From assembly GCF_040802235.1 (NCBI RefSeq), contig NC_133158.1, forward strand, positions 18,541,001 through 18,605,000: a stretch of 64,000 nt of DNA, written 5' to 3'. Position 1 is the first letter of the stretch. Each line of letters starts with the position of its first letter. The notes beneath the pieces were generated by a model that saw only the letters and a program-made list of their open reading frames with translations, was not told the origin of the DNA and did no database searches. Positions 1 through 11,165 of this stretch are shown one piece after another. The position numbers and the translations under genes were made by a program. The stretch is from Manis javanica (lineage: Eukaryota; Chordata; Mammalia; Pholidota; Manidae).

Positions 1-344
1 AGTGAGCCATGGTATCAAGTGATGAGCTCTTGAAGTCAAAGGTTATAAAATATACAACTACTCCACAGTACACTTTACATTTTGAAAGCTATTTTTCACC
101 TTTCTTAAGCATGATGATAAATCCACCAACCACTCAAGCAGACTTTGGGGTTAGCAACATACTGTCAGAATTTGTCAATATACCGTCAGCAACTACTGTC
201 TGCTGCTCTCCCTTCCCCACCACTGGGGCAGATATGGATTTGATCGATACCAAAGCAGCTCAGAGATGTAGCATGTGCAGGTGACCAGGCAGAGAGGTCT
301 CTGCCTGGCCTTTGAGGCCCACTGCCCAAAGTATTTTTATCGAT
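1..344. other. Unresolved unique DNA
   Basis: No repeat family, exon or RNA is recognised. A short open frame across much of it has no domain or codon pattern suggesting a gene. Confidence 0.5.
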
Positions 345-562
345 TCGTATTTAAAAAGCATTGCTCTGGAATCAGACTGGGTGGAGGTTGGTCCAAGCTC
401 TGCCATTTACGGCCTGATGAGCCTTGGAAAAGATACCTAAGTTCTCAGAGCTTCAGTCCTCTTCTCAATAAAATGGAGCTAATAATAATACATGCAATAC
501 AGAATTGTTAGCTGACCATATGCTGCTGCAGTGTAAGGGACCCAATAAAACATTTGCTATTA
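345..562 (-). mobile_element. MIR SINE, antisense
   Basis: Reads as the reverse complement of MIR: 'ctctggaatcagactgggt', then 'agctctgccattta', then 'agcttcagtcctcttctc' and 'aataaaatggagctaataataa', ending in the 3' part. This is an ancient tRNA-derived SINE, far too diverged to be active. The order of blocks matches an almost full-length copy. Confidence 0.8.
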
Positions 563-714
563 TCAAAAGGAAGGGTATTGTGCTGACATCAGTGCGCTGG
601 TCTTGACAGTGAACTCCGGTTAAGTAAGATGCTATTTACGCTCATGGAAGGGAGGTGAGGGGTGCTCAGAAACTCTATATTATTTTTGCAATGTCATGTG
701 GGCCTAAAATTATT

Positions 715-816
715 TCAGAAGGAAGGAAGGACAGAAAGGAGGAAGAGAAGGAAAGAAGGAAGGAAGAACGGAGGGAAGCAGGGAGGAAGGAAGAGAAAGA
801 AAGAGAAAAGGAGAGT
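715..816. repeat. Polypurine (GGAA/GAAG)n tract
   Basis: About 100 bp almost entirely of A and G on the + strand, built from degenerate ggaa, gaag and agaa units. The arginine- and lysine-rich frame through it is a product of the repeat. Confidence 0.9.
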
Positions 817-1235
817 GGCAGGTAGGTCTGCCTTGAACTTGGGGCACAGCACCTCCAGGCCACACAAACCACTGTCCTGGCTCTAACTCTGGGGCACTGC
901 AGCCCTCTGCTTATACCCGCAGGGAAAGGCCACGGGGACCAGGAGGCCTGAACGAGGGCCCTTGGACAGTGAGGGTTTCTATCCTAAATCAGCAGACTGG
1001 CATGACCCAAACCCAGGAGGCCTGCTCCCTCTCTGGAGGTGCAAACAGGTCAGGCTCTGAGTCTGCAATGCCCAGGAGACCCCGGACCATCATAGCTGGA
1101 TCGAGGTGAGGTCACCTTATGACCCCCTTGGGCACGCAACCAGGAAGCCTTCCCCATACAGTGCATCCTCTCCCAGCTCTGCACATGGAGGCTTTATGCC
1201 TTTCCAGTTCAGGTTTTAATTACTACCAGTACAGA
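817..1235. other. Unresolved, moderately GC-rich DNA
   Basis: No repeat or exon recognised. Several 'aggaggcctg'-like words recur (near 941 and 1015), but no ordered family is evident. Confidence 0.4.
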
Positions 1236-1445
1236 ACAGCTCAGTCCAATAGAATTTTCTACAACAACGGAAATGCTCCACACCCCTGCGGTCCAGGACA
1301 GTATGACTAGCTACCTATGCCAACAGAACACCTCAAACGTGGCTAGCGTAACTGAGGAATGAAATGTTCAATTTAATTTAAATCTCAATAGCCACATGTG
1401 GCCAGTGGTTATAGTACAGGCACAAATTAAGAATTTTCTACACTT
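1236..1445 (+). mobile_element. Non-autonomous hAT-type DNA transposon (MER3/MER33-like)
   Basis: Contains 'tcagtccaatagaattttct', 'ggaaatgctcc', 'aactgaggaatgaa' and 'agccacatgtggcc' in the order expected for a short mammalian hAT element that carries the CCACATGTGG palindrome. A second copy lies antisense near 41170. Subfamily name is from memory. Confidence 0.65.
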
Positions 1446-1660
1446 CTGTGAAGGTTCTTGAAACCTAAGGCTAGAACAGAATACCAAAGAGGAACAAATA
1501 CTTCTACCCACATCCTTTTTGAACAAAATGTCTTATGCTATGAACAGCAGGAGAAAAATGCTCAGCCCACAAGTATCACTGATGACCTGCTTCTGTGGAA
1601 GATATGTTGGCTAGAAAAACATATTAACCAGTCCTGATAAACAGGATAATAGCAAACATT

Positions 1661-1880
1661 AAAATAAGCACTTACTAGATGTCGGAAATTATGCTAAGTG
1701 TTCAATACATGTTATCTTTTGTAATCCTCCCAACAGCCTCAAACAGTTGTTGTTAGAACAACATCTAACATTTACTAAGCACTTGCCATGTGTCAGACAT
1801 GACGCTAAAGCCTTGTGTGCTTTGGCCCATTTCATCCTTACAACGCTGTGAAATCAATACTAATATTACCCATTTGTAAG
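1661..1880 (+). mobile_element. Two adjacent MIR-type SINE fragments
   Basis: The first (about 1665-1742) reads 'agcacttactagatgtcgg' through 'taatcctcccaacagcc'. The second (about 1756-1880) restarts at 'aacatctaacatttactaag' and runs through 'atcaatactaatattaccc'. Both are the 5' and core part of MIR in the same direction, so this is either two insertions or a local duplication. Confidence 0.75.
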
Positions 1881-2254
1881 CCTGGTGATTTTGTGCAGGT
1901 TTCTGAATCTCAGAAAAATGGAAATATATAATCTATACATAGAACTATAAAATAGATATACATTAAAAAATAATAACAATATCAATGCCTGTGTGGCCAA
2001 CACCCCTCTTCAGCATTTGAACATGGCTGTGCTTCTGAAGGCTTTTGTGCATCCCTCCCCAAATACGTGCCCTGATTGTTCTGCTTGTTAATCATCTGCT
2101 AACTTGTGTTTGGTAGTTCCGTCAGCCACGTATAAGACGCCTGAACAAATGTGGGTTCTTCCTGTAGTCCGTCCTACAAGCATCTCTGAGCCTTTAAGCT
2201 TCTGCAGGTCCTACAGGATCTGACTTTCTGAATTCCTCTGAAATCTTTCAACTG
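1881..2254. other. Unresolved unique DNA
   Basis: AT-rich at the left (near 1925-1985), then mixed composition. No repeat family or exon recognised. Confidence 0.4.
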
Positions 2255-2580
2255 CTAGTAATGAAATACAACACAAACTGGCTTAAGAAGAGAGAAAGAA
2301 TATATGTCCTCTAGAAACAGAGGACCAGGGGTGGGAGTTGGCTGGTCTTCAATTGTGTTTGGGGTTGAGTTGGTCCCCTTCTCTTTTGGGCTCTCTCTGC
2401 TTCTCATTTACTGAACAGGGAACTCTAAGCACCCCCGCCCCACTCCTCCAATAATCCCCACAGAAATCCCAGGATTGAGAATGAATGGACCACTTGGTCC
2501 ACTGGGATTGGACGCTCATCTCTGAACCAGTCACGACAGCCACAGGGATGCAGTGTGCCATTCCACATGCTTGTGATGTG
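2255..2580 (-). mobile_element. LTR-like interspersed repeat 'family A', antisense
   Basis: Contains 'acaaactggcttaagaagag', a purine block, 'cccaggattgagaatgaatg', and 'gaaccagtcacgacagcca'. The same ordered blocks recur at 23680, 51110 and 55965 in this orientation and at 42865 in the opposite one. In the sense orientation the copies end in a polyadenylation-like AATAAA region, which suggests an LTR. I do not recall the family name with certainty. Confidence 0.6.
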
Positions 2581-3660
2581 GGTGTGATGGAGATACACAT
2601 CTAGGGCACTCCCACTAGACCTCTTGAATTTAGGGTGAGAGAGGGGAGGTCCTCCGAAGGAAAATGAAGGCTGTTAACAAAGGGTGAGAGGATGACCTCC
2701 CACAGGCAGGAGATGTATGTAGAGAGAGTCACTCTGTACACATCCCAGCTGCTGACAAGCCAGTGCCCCAAGACACACGAAACAACATAGCTGCTCCTGA
2801 GCCGACCTTCTCCACCTCTCAGGGAAACAGAGGATACCTTAAACATTACCCTGTCTCACAAGGAAAACATTACCAAGAACTTTGATCTCCGGCTTTTCAT
2901 TTTTATGTACCATCCTCTGTGACTCTAAAAATGTACTTTATGTGTTTCATTGGCTAGTTATGCCTCTAACTTCCTGCTTGATGACTACATATGTTCTCTC
3001 TACACCAGAGCGAGGTACGAGAAACAGAAATTAGTGGGTGTTATTTCAGAGACATGCGGCACAGGGATCCGCAGAAAAAGACAGAAACAAACAGAAGAGC
3101 AACCCGTGATTACTCATAATAAAGATAACCACTGAACAATGAGACTTTATGGGGCTAAAATTATGAAATATTTATAGCCCAGTTGATTTTGTTTGCTGCT
3201 GCAAAATACTTTTCATTTTTCCCATTTCTCTCTGGGTTTCTACTAGAAGCCATGGAAACAGCCCCATCCTTTTTTTTTTTTTTTCGCCCTATGCAAATTG
3301 ACTCACCTCAGCATTTACTGACCTTTTCTTGGCATATTCTTTTTTTGACTGTGGCAGTGTCAGCTGTAGAAGACGGCGAAGAACCCACAAATGCTTTAAG
3401 AAGACAACATTAAACGTTAAACGTTGAATCAGTGAAAGCACAATTACTGTGGAAGTTTAAAATGTGTATAGATCAATGACTATTTCCCTACCTTAAAAGA
3501 ATGAATAGTTTTCAATATGAGCCTTTCCCCCAATTTGCATGTAAATTGCATTTCTGTAAATGAATCATCACTTCAGGTCCAGCGGAACTAAAAAAAAAAA
3601 TGTTTTTTGCAGTAAATCATGGAATACTTGTAAAGGAGAAAAAAATACTTCTGAGCTAGT
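2581..3660. other. Unresolved unique DNA with a T15 run
   Basis: No repeat family or exon recognised over 1.1 kb. It holds a 15-T run at 3270-3284, a small direct repeat of 'ttaaacg' near 3410-3425 and a poly-A run near 3589-3600. Possibly unique intronic or intergenic sequence. Confidence 0.4.
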
Positions 3661-3662
3661 GT

Positions 3663-3742
3663 TTATAAAGTTCCCCATTTATAGATGTGGAAACTGAGAC
3701 AGTGAGGAATGGCTTACCTAAGGCCCGGATGTAGTGAGCTTC
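3663..3742 (+). mobile_element. MIR SINE fragment
   Basis: 'cccatttatagatgtggaaa' and 'ctgagacagtgaggaatggc' followed by 'ttacctaaggcc' match the central conserved part of MIR. Confidence 0.7.
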
Positions 3743-3763
3743 TGCTGTGATTTGTATTAACGT

Positions 3764-3832
3764 CGTTCCTTCCTTCTTCCTTCCCCTCCCATCCTCTCCC
3801 CTTCCCTCCTCTTCCTTCTTCTCTTCTTTGTA
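3764..3832. repeat. Polypyrimidine (CT-rich) tract
   Basis: Nearly all C and T on the + strand ('ccttccttcttccttcccct' and so on). Low-complexity tract. Confidence 0.9.
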
Positions 3833-4016
3833 ATCGTTAACTGCAGATTTGTTTTTAATGTTTACTTTACAAAGCAGGCCCAGAGGGCCAAAAGATTATG
3901 TTCTTCCCAGCTGTTGTTTAGTTTGGACCCGGTTTATCGTACAGTCTGCAGATAAGGTAAAGCGTATAGGTTTTAAACAGCTTTTTGAAAGAGAAGGGTC
4001 ACAGGAGGAGACTAAG

Positions 4017-4255
4017 TGGTTTGCAACTGGGAGCGATTTTGCCCCCCAGGGGACATGTGGCACTGTCTGGAGACATTTTTGTATGCCATAAGGAGGGGGG
4101 CCGGCGGGGGGGCCCTACTGACTTCCAGCAGGTAGAGGCCAGCGATCCTGGCACCCACTGTGCGATGCCAAGGGCAGCCGCAGCAGCAAAGAAGGGTCAG
4201 CCCCAAATACGAATAGTCCTGATGTCGGGAAGCCTAGGTTCAGTGAACCCACTAC
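4017..4255 (+). mobile_element. MER5A hAT-Charlie MITE
   Basis: Clear match in order: 'caactgggagcgattttgcc', 'cccaggggacatgtggcact', 'gtctggagacatttttgtat', 'cttccagcaggtagaggcca', ending near 'gttcagtgaacc'. The G-rich stretch at about 4093-4112 replaces the usual 'actgggggg' run. Non-autonomous DNA transposon relic; a second, antisense copy is at 16520. Confidence 0.9.
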
Positions 4256-4484
4256 TGCAGGTGAAGACTCCCACAGAGCTAATAAAATAAGACTCCCAGA
4301 AAAATAAATCTCCTTTTACTAATTCTGTTGGCTCTACGATATTACAGTGTCATAAAAACCCTGTATCTCTGTAAAGAAGCTGCTTTGAGAAGCCTTCTGA
4401 CCCACATTAGCACTTCCCTCTCCTTCCATCCTGTGAAATTGAACTTACTCTGAGCTGACCTTCCTCCGAGGCTTGGGCCCTGCT

Positions 4485-4770
4485 TGGGATTAAATTCAGC
4501 TGCACCTGATAGAGAAAGTCCGAAAACCAGGGGCTCGTTTTCCTCACAGGGAAGAAGTCTGGGGGTAACGGTCCGGGGGACGATGCGCTGGCTCCATGAT
4601 GCCATCAGAGGCAGGGGATTCTTCCAGCCTTCCACCTGCCTTCCTGGGAACTTGGGTCCTCATCCATGTCCCCTCATGGTGGTATGATGGCCACTCCGCC
4701 CACAGCCCAGGAAGGAGGGGGAAGGGCAAACGGTGCAGGGTGCCTGCAGGCTGGGGACGTCCACCTCCGG
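4485..4770 (-). mobile_element. Ancient LTR-like repeat, antisense (family not named)
   Basis: Ordered words 'cctgatagagaaagtccg', 'cctcacagggaagaagtct', 'ggctccatgatgccatcaga', 'cccctcatggtggtatgatg' and 'ggaaggagggggaagggcaa' match a common old mammalian repeat that I remember in antisense but cannot name reliably. The overlapping frames on both strands are best explained by GC richness, not coding. Confidence 0.5.
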
Positions 4771-5265
4771 TGCCCATTCCAGGCAGACGCCCTCCTCCGA
4801 GTCTGTGCCACAGGTACTTACGGTATTTGCTGATGACACACCCGGCCATTGTTCCTTCCTGCCAGTCTCTCTCCACCACTCACTAGATGGTAACCCTTTA
4901 CGGAGAAGGTGGCAGCCTGGTGACACTCGGACCCCTGCCCGGGCAGCCGTCTTACCATTTCTGTGCTCTTCTCCCTTACCTGCCTTGAACCTTTGCTCCT
5001 AACAGTGGAACCTGTGGCCAGGCTGCCCTCAACTCCCAGAGGGGCTTTCCTCTCCCTGTGCAGGCAATCCGAAATGCCTGAGCGCTTCCATCTCAGTGGG
5101 GGCAGCCAGTGACTTCTAACACAGGGGGACGAGGGCCTGGCTTCCTTACCTTGAACCAGAGACAACCTGGAACTGGGGTCTACACCTCCAAGCTCCCTGC
5201 AGAGCTGGCTAGGGCGGGCTTCCTTAAGGAGTCTCTTTCAGCTCTGCCTTCAGAGAATCTTTGTC
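4771..5265. other. Unresolved GC-rich DNA
   Basis: GC-rich with several overlapping open frames on both strands, but no splice-site pattern, domain or CpG island density that would support an exon or promoter. May continue the repeat to its left. Confidence 0.35.
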
Positions 5266-5267
5266 TC

Positions 5268-5352
5268 TCAGCTTGCTTCTGGGAAGCAAACCATGTTGCC
5301 TTCACTCATCCAGCACTTGGTACAGTGCCTGACGCATGGTGGATGCTTGAAA
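5268..5352 (+). mobile_element. L2 3'-end fragment (weak)
   Basis: 'cagcacttggtacagtgcct' then 'gacgcatggtggatgcttg' resembles the L2 3' terminus. Short and diverged. Confidence 0.45.
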
Positions 5353-6066
5353 ACAAGGGCAACTCTACTTAAAAAAAAACAACACCAGGTTAAACTTGAC
5401 GGAGCCACCAGTTCAAGCGAAAGACACATTTTAACTCAGTCAAGTTCATATGATTCAGTAACAGTAACTAATTCTTTATAGAGGCTTTACTGTATCTGGT
5501 GGAACTCAAAGTAGTCTAGTCGACGAGTTGGAAATTAAATTCTTACTTCCATTTGAGGTCATGGATTGGTATAATATGAGAGGGACTAGGTCTTTAAAAT
5601 GTGTATCATTTTTCAAGTAGCTTAGGCTCCCTTTCAGAAGTCCAGAAGTCTCCCCTTAGTAGATACCACAAACCCCTCTTTTTGGTAAGCAGGCTGGCTA
5701 CACTGATATCACAGAAGCAAAGCTACAGGTAACCTTCAATGCAGGTTCGATAAATAAAGAGCTGGAGGTCCTGGAAGAAGAATGAGTCCCCATCTGGAAA
5801 CTACATCCCCTGTGTCCAGCACCCCTGGGCCTCAGGGCTCAGGATGGAGCCTACTCGTCACACCCGATGCAAGCAAATGCCCCCCTGGCCTGCTCTCTAC
5901 CCTTTATCGTCCTGGGTCCTCTCCAGCCCTGACCTCCCCCAAGCCACAGAGAGCCCTGCCTGCAAAAATGAAGGCATGAAAGCAGAGAATCTGGGATTGG
6001 CTGAGTATTCTGATTTTAGTTGGTATTATCTAGGAGGTGACACGAAACGTGCCTCCTGCAAATAGT
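5353..6066. other. Unresolved DNA
   Basis: No repeat family, exon or RNA recognised. Confidence 0.35.
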
Positions 6067-6067
6067 G

Positions 6068-6312
6068 ACGATAGCCAACACTGACTGTCACCATGTCACA
6101 TCTTGTACCAAGCCCTTGAGCCATTTTACCTACTTACTCTTCTAAACAATCCTATGAGCTAGAGACTATTATTAACCTTATTTTTCAGATGAGGACACCT
6201 CCGTCCAGTTGTATGTCTGGGACCCCCACCCCCATTCCCAAACAGGTTAATGGGAGAGCTGGGATTTAAACCCAGGCAGTCTGGCTCTGGAGCCCAACTG
6301 ATACCCAGCCAT
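6068..6312 (+). mobile_element. MIR SINE
   Basis: Long MIR copy: 'ttaccaagccc'-type 5' block, 'aaacaatcctatgagctaga', 'ttatttttcagatgaggaca', 'gggagagctgggatttaaac' and 'ccaggcagtctggctctgga'. Nearly complete, with a C-rich interruption near 6220-6240. Confidence 0.85.
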
Positions 6313-6517
6313 AAAACCTAACATTTTTAATGCTATGAAGGTTCACCATGAGAAAAAAAAAAAAGATGAAAAAACAAACTAAAATAGAATATGCTGCAGT
6401 TTTCTTTTTTCTTTTTAAGTACGCAAAATCTTTCTTAGGAAATAATGGAACACTAACTTGGCTTTATTGCTGGTGTGCCCTTTTTCTAAAATTTGTCTCC
6501 TTTTAAAAACGTGTATT

Positions 6518-6840
6518 CATCCACTCAGTCATTCATCAAATATTTATTGGGCCCTTACGTGTCAGCCATTGTGCCAGGTGCTGGGGGTACAACAGTGGAT
6601 AACAACTCCGCCTAGGGAGAAAGACGAGCAAATAGCAAATCACCAAGCCGAGTGAGATGCACTTTCATGGGGGACAACAGTGTTGCACCATGGGAGCATC
6701 CAAACGTGGTTCCTAAGCCAGCTTGGGGCGAAAATGACATCAAGGAATGCTTCCCAAGGAGACATAATACTTCCCCAGGGGAGAGGTGAGGGGACCTGTA
6801 TGCGGGCCTGCAGGATGGGAGAACATGGCATATTCAGGAG
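6518..6840 (-). mobile_element. L2 LINE 3' region, antisense
   Basis: Starts with the inverted L2 3' end ('cattcatcaaatatttattg', 'gtgtcagccattgtgccagg', 'tgctgggggtacaacagtgg') and continues into the upstream 3' UTR ('ggaatgcttcccaaggagac'). Ancient, non-functional. Confidence 0.8.
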
Positions 6841-7689
6841 CTACCACAGAGAGTGGCAGCTAGAAAGTGTTCAGACAGACAGGAGGAGAGACGAATTTAG
6901 AGAAGCATGTGGTGGCCAGGAAGTTGGGACTTTGTCTAACCCAGGTGCCCCAGAAAATGGAGCCTGAGGCAAGAGTTAAAGCACTGATTGGGAGACTGCG
7001 AGTCCAGAGTGGGGGTGGAGGGGTCAGTTAAAACAGGGAAGTAAGGCAAGTGAAGAAGAGAGCAGTGTGAGCGATTGGCCACGTTACTTTGGTGGCCACT
7101 GTACTGGAGGTCACAGCAGGTAACTGGGCAGGAGAATCTGCTCAGGACGAGGGACTCCTCTGGAAAAGTTGTAAGAAGAAACCCCTTCTTCCAATAATCC
7201 ACAAAAGTAGAAAGAAAGGGAAATCTACCTGTCCACCTGCCTTCCATCTCCTGTTTCCTTTTATACAAGGGACATTTATTGGGACTTCATTTCTGCATAC
7301 TTCTGGTGCCATGACCTGGTCCCTTAGGGGCTGCTCAGGAAGCCAGACTGCATGGCCCGTTGTGTCCTATCTCATGTGACTCTGGAAGTTGAGGGGTACC
7401 TCAAAAGGGAGGCTGGTGTGTGAGACTGGAAGGCTGTGTGGGCTTCCCACTTCAACTTGGGCCCCAGCTGGCAGAGCTGAACGCCTTTAGAAAGGAGGAA
7501 AATTGGAAGAATCTATGGAGGTGATTGGTTTGTATCCAATACAGCTTTTTTCTGAAAGGAGTTCTGAAGGAGCTTCAAGCCTAGGACAACCTCAATCAGG
7601 TCAGAGCTCAGAAAGGTCATCTGCGCTGCACAGAGATGTCAAATCCAACAGTGGACAGACCACACTTCAGCCTGCTTTAAGGGAGTGGC
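6841..7689. other. Unresolved DNA
   Basis: No confident repeat or exon. The left end may still be decayed L2. No RNA gene seen. Confidence 0.35.
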
Positions 7690-8415
7690 AGTGGGCGTGA
7701 AGCCAGGTGAATGGATTTGGACAACACTGAAGCAGTCAAACTGGCTGTACTTTGTAACTAAGCAGATGTGGAGGGAGGAGAGAGATGGCACCTAAGTTCC
7801 TGGTTTGGGCAGCTGAGGAATAGATGGTGGTGCAATTTCCTGAGAAAGGGAATGGGTAGGTAGGTGCAGATTGAGGACGGGGTGTGAAGGGCAGGAAGCA
7901 GGGATGGTGAATTCGGTTTTGAACATACTGAACTTGAGAGGCCTGAGATGCACCCAAGTAGAAGCATCCTTGTTGGTGACACTAGACACTAGTCTGGGGT
8001 CTGGGAGCAAGATCCAGGTGGAGACACAGGTTTTAGAGTCGCTGGAGTAGATGTGGGTAATGAAGAAGGTATGGTGGTACATGAGACACATGAAGTAGAG
8101 CATGTAAGAGCGGGAAAAAGGACCACAGACCCAGCGCTCTCAGGCCCTGCAATGTCAATGAACACTGGCTGGACAGTCAAGCCAAGGGGAGACTCCTGGG
8201 GAGGCTGAGAAAACAAGACCAGAGGTGTTCCCAGGGCAGGAGAGCTTTTCAAGAAACAGGAGGTACAGTTTGGAGATGCTGAAGAGGAATCGACTCAGGA
8301 AAAGAGGGGGAAGTGTTCAACAGATTTAGAAACAAGGAGGTTTTTGGTGTTGAGAGCAAAGTAAATAGATTCCGTTGGATGTGGGGTGTGGAGAAGCAAA
8401 ACAGGGATAAGCTGT
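7690..8415 (-). mobile_element. L2 LINE 3' UTR/ORF2-proximal region, antisense
   Basis: 'gaattcggttttgaacatac', 'tgaacttgagaggcctgaga' and 'tgcacccaagtagaagcatc' follow the antisense L2 order ('cagttttggacatgttgag' ... 'catccaagtggagat'), with the G-rich downstream block. The left-hand L2 (6518) lies in the same direction; they could be one interrupted copy. Confidence 0.65.
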
Positions 8416-8499
8416 ATCGATCTGTGTCGCAGAGTTTATTTACAATTTAGAACAGTCACGGATTAGTGATGACACAAAGGTCAGGAAATTTGAGGGCAA

Positions 8500-8705
8500 C
8501 ACAGAGTTCCAGTGGGTTTTTGCAACCTACCTGATTTATGTTTCTTCTCAACATCTTTTACAACTTTTAATGACATAATTTGTGTGTGTGTTTGTCGTCT
8601 GTCTCCCCTCGAGAATGAAAACACTCGGCGGCTGAAACCTCGTCCTGTTCACTCTTGCAAGCAGCCATTCAATAAATATTTGTTGCATAAAGGGTTGGCC
8701 ACATC
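8500..8705 (+). mobile_element. L2 LINE 3' end
   Basis: 'cgtctgtctcccctcgagaa' and the terminal 'cattcaataaatatttgttg' give an L2 3' end in the sense direction, so it is a separate insertion from the antisense copy just left of it. Includes a short TG run at 8581-8592. Confidence 0.75.
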
Positions 8706-9784
8706 TGATGAAAATATGTAAAGGCAAAAAATAATAGAAATAACAAGTTGAGCTATGCAGCCATGTGTTTTGACTATTGACAAAATTATCACAGGTTCAA
8801 ATAAGAAAGAGCAAGTTGTGAGGATGACTATCGACATCTCCAGTGGTCAGCCTCCCAGACGTTACTCATAATTCGTGATACTTGTAATTCAAATGGAAAT
8901 GGACAAAACTCAAGGACTGTGATGCATTTCAAAAGGATGTTTCTAATCTACAACTCTTCTATTCTCCTTTTATGATGAAATTTTATTACCAATTATGTCC
9001 TAGATGGCGAAGTAATCAGCTCAGGGAAAAAAAATAAATACATAAACATTCAAATATGTGTGCATTAGTGTGTGTATATGTACTCTAATTTTGAAGCTTG
9101 TATTTACAGGATCTTGCATTTTTACTGAAGGCAGTAGCATATGTAACATCCGTGCCAAAGACTTCTTGGCTGTATTATAGGAAGAAAGAACTAGTGAATC
9201 ATTTTTAGGGGAAGTAAACACTGAAACGGCAGTTCCAAAAACAATACTTTCCTTTGCCTAATTTGTTTTTGTCTCTACTTTCCACAGTTTTTGAATGCTA
9301 ACATGTTTTTGCAGAAATCAATTAATCATATGGTTTTAAATGAAATATTTCATAATTTTACCATGTCCAGTTCTATCAGTGACTCAGTATGGTGGATGTG
9401 CTCTCAATTTAGATCATGAATCCTGGTCTCCAAATCTTGTGATCCTGTGATAAGGATGGTATATGGATGTCCGGAGTAAAGACAGACTTTCAAATCCAAG
9501 AAACATTATTTTTCATTATTGCAGTGTAAATTAAGAAGGAAAGAAGATCTTAACACTGTAAGTAGAAAAGCAAAACTCATAAAAGCAGAACAATTTGGGG
9601 GAAATTCATTTGTTCTTAAATAGATTTTATTAGTATAGGTGTGAAATAGTTAAACTGTAATATTTCAGATCCCCCTAGCTTGCTAATTAGTCAGTTTAGG
9701 GTAAGTTTAGGCTGTTGGAACAAATGTACCCTCATATATCAATGGCTTTCAGTCATAAAACCTTACTTCTAATTTTCATTATAC
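8706..9784. other. Unresolved AT-rich DNA
   Basis: About 1.1 kb of AT-rich sequence without a recognised family or exon. Confidence 0.4.
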
Positions 9785-10535
9785 ATCTGTGTCAGAGCTG
9801 TGTCAGAGAGTTCTACCTCCAGGATGGCAGAGTAAATTCCTAACAGAGTGCTCTTTCTGCAGGTAACAACTCTGAACTCTGAACAAAATACATGGAAAGC
9901 TCCCCCAAGGCTCTGGAGAGTGAGCAGAAACAGGGAGATTTTGGAAGGGACCATAAACTTGGAAGAGGCATCATCAAAACATGGGTTTCCCCCCCCCCAG
10001 TCACAGCATGGGTGGGCTACATTCTACTAGAATATCTGCTTTCTAACCTGAAAGAACCACAGGTTCTGGGGCAGCCACTGTGGCTGGAAAGGGAGGAGGG
10101 ATCCCAGAAAAGAAAGAGCCAGAGCAGAGGAGCCCCACATTCTGTACATAAACTCTGCCCAAGTCTTTGATCTCTGAACCATGCAGGTATGGGGCAGACT
10201 CCAAAGCAGCCTGGAGAAAGACTAAGAAATGCACTGACATTTGAGCTGTTTCCCCCCTCCACGGGCAACACAGAGTTCACCATTTGAGTCTGTTCAACTT
10301 AATTAGCTGCTAAAACAACCACCAACACTCTTCCTAAGAATGTAACAAAATCAAGAGTTTCTACAACAGAACCAGAAAGATGGCAGGAGAGGGGAAAGAG
10401 GGGAACAAAAGGCAGAGGGGCAAACAGGAAAAACAATGAAATGATATAACTAAATGCCATCAGATTGATGATTACAGTAAGCGTTAATGGCTAAACACTC
10501 CCATCAAAAGACAGAGATGACCATATCTGGCTCTG
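9785..10535 (+). mobile_element. Old L1-family (L1M or HAL1-like) 5' segment
   Basis: 'ccaggatggcagagtaaatt', 'aacaactctgaactctgaac' and 'ggctctggagagtgagcaga' resemble an L1M/HAL1 5' UTR. Near the right end 'taatggctaaacactcccat' followed by 'caaaagacagagatgacc' resembles the start of the L1 ORF2 region, so internal sequence is missing. A C10 homopolymer run is at about 9991-10000. Confidence 0.55.
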
Positions 10536-10994
10536 GCTCATCATTCTGTGACCTAAGCTACAGACAGTACTTTCTAAAAGGTTGAGTCTATTGTGGCAGA
10601 AGGAAAGGAGCAATGGAGACATGCATGATGGTTCCTACAGCTTCAGCTCAGAAGTGACCACCACCATTTTCACTAGCATTTCATTGGCTACAGCAAGTCA
10701 CATGGTCACGCTTGATGTCAACAGGGCAGGGAACTATAATTCACCCATAGGGAGAGAAAGCAAATATTTTAAAACAAATAATAAAATCTACTCATGAAGG
10801 CATGTATGGAAGAGCAAGCTTTTAGGGTCAATGACTCCTGCATAATGGGAATATTCTCAGAGAGTATAAATGCTCCTGACAAAATCCAGCTTTATCTCTG
10901 TAACCACAGATAGCTCAGTAGCTGACTTTCCTGTCTAAATCACTCCTTTCCTCAGAGATTCTCTCTTCTGCTAAGGGAGCCACCCAGAACCACT
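10536..10994. other. Unresolved DNA
   Basis: Contains 'aagtcacatggtcacgcttg', reminiscent of an old interspersed repeat, but the family is not identified. No exon seen. Confidence 0.35.
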
Positions 10995-11165
10995 TCTGTG
11001 CTTGCAGCTAATTGGGCCAGGGGGTGGATACCTGGCCCAAGCTGAGCCATTCAGATTTTCAAATCTGCTCAGTCCTGTTAGGTGCCTAAACTGTGAGGCC
11101 CGGCAAAGCCAGGAGTGAAATGAAAGTGTCTGGCCCTTGTGAAGGTAGAGAAAGCCCAACAGAAG
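10995..11165 (+). mobile_element. Possible 'family A' LTR-like fragment
   Basis: 'gatacctggcccaagctgag' and 'ccattcagattttcaaatct' resemble the left half of the family A copy at 42865. Weak because only one block aligns by eye. Confidence 0.35.

Noticed and set aside
4342..5165. Cluster of overlapping frames on both strands in a GC-rich region
   Set aside because: GC-rich DNA has few stops; no splice signals, codon pattern or domain. Part is an old repeat.
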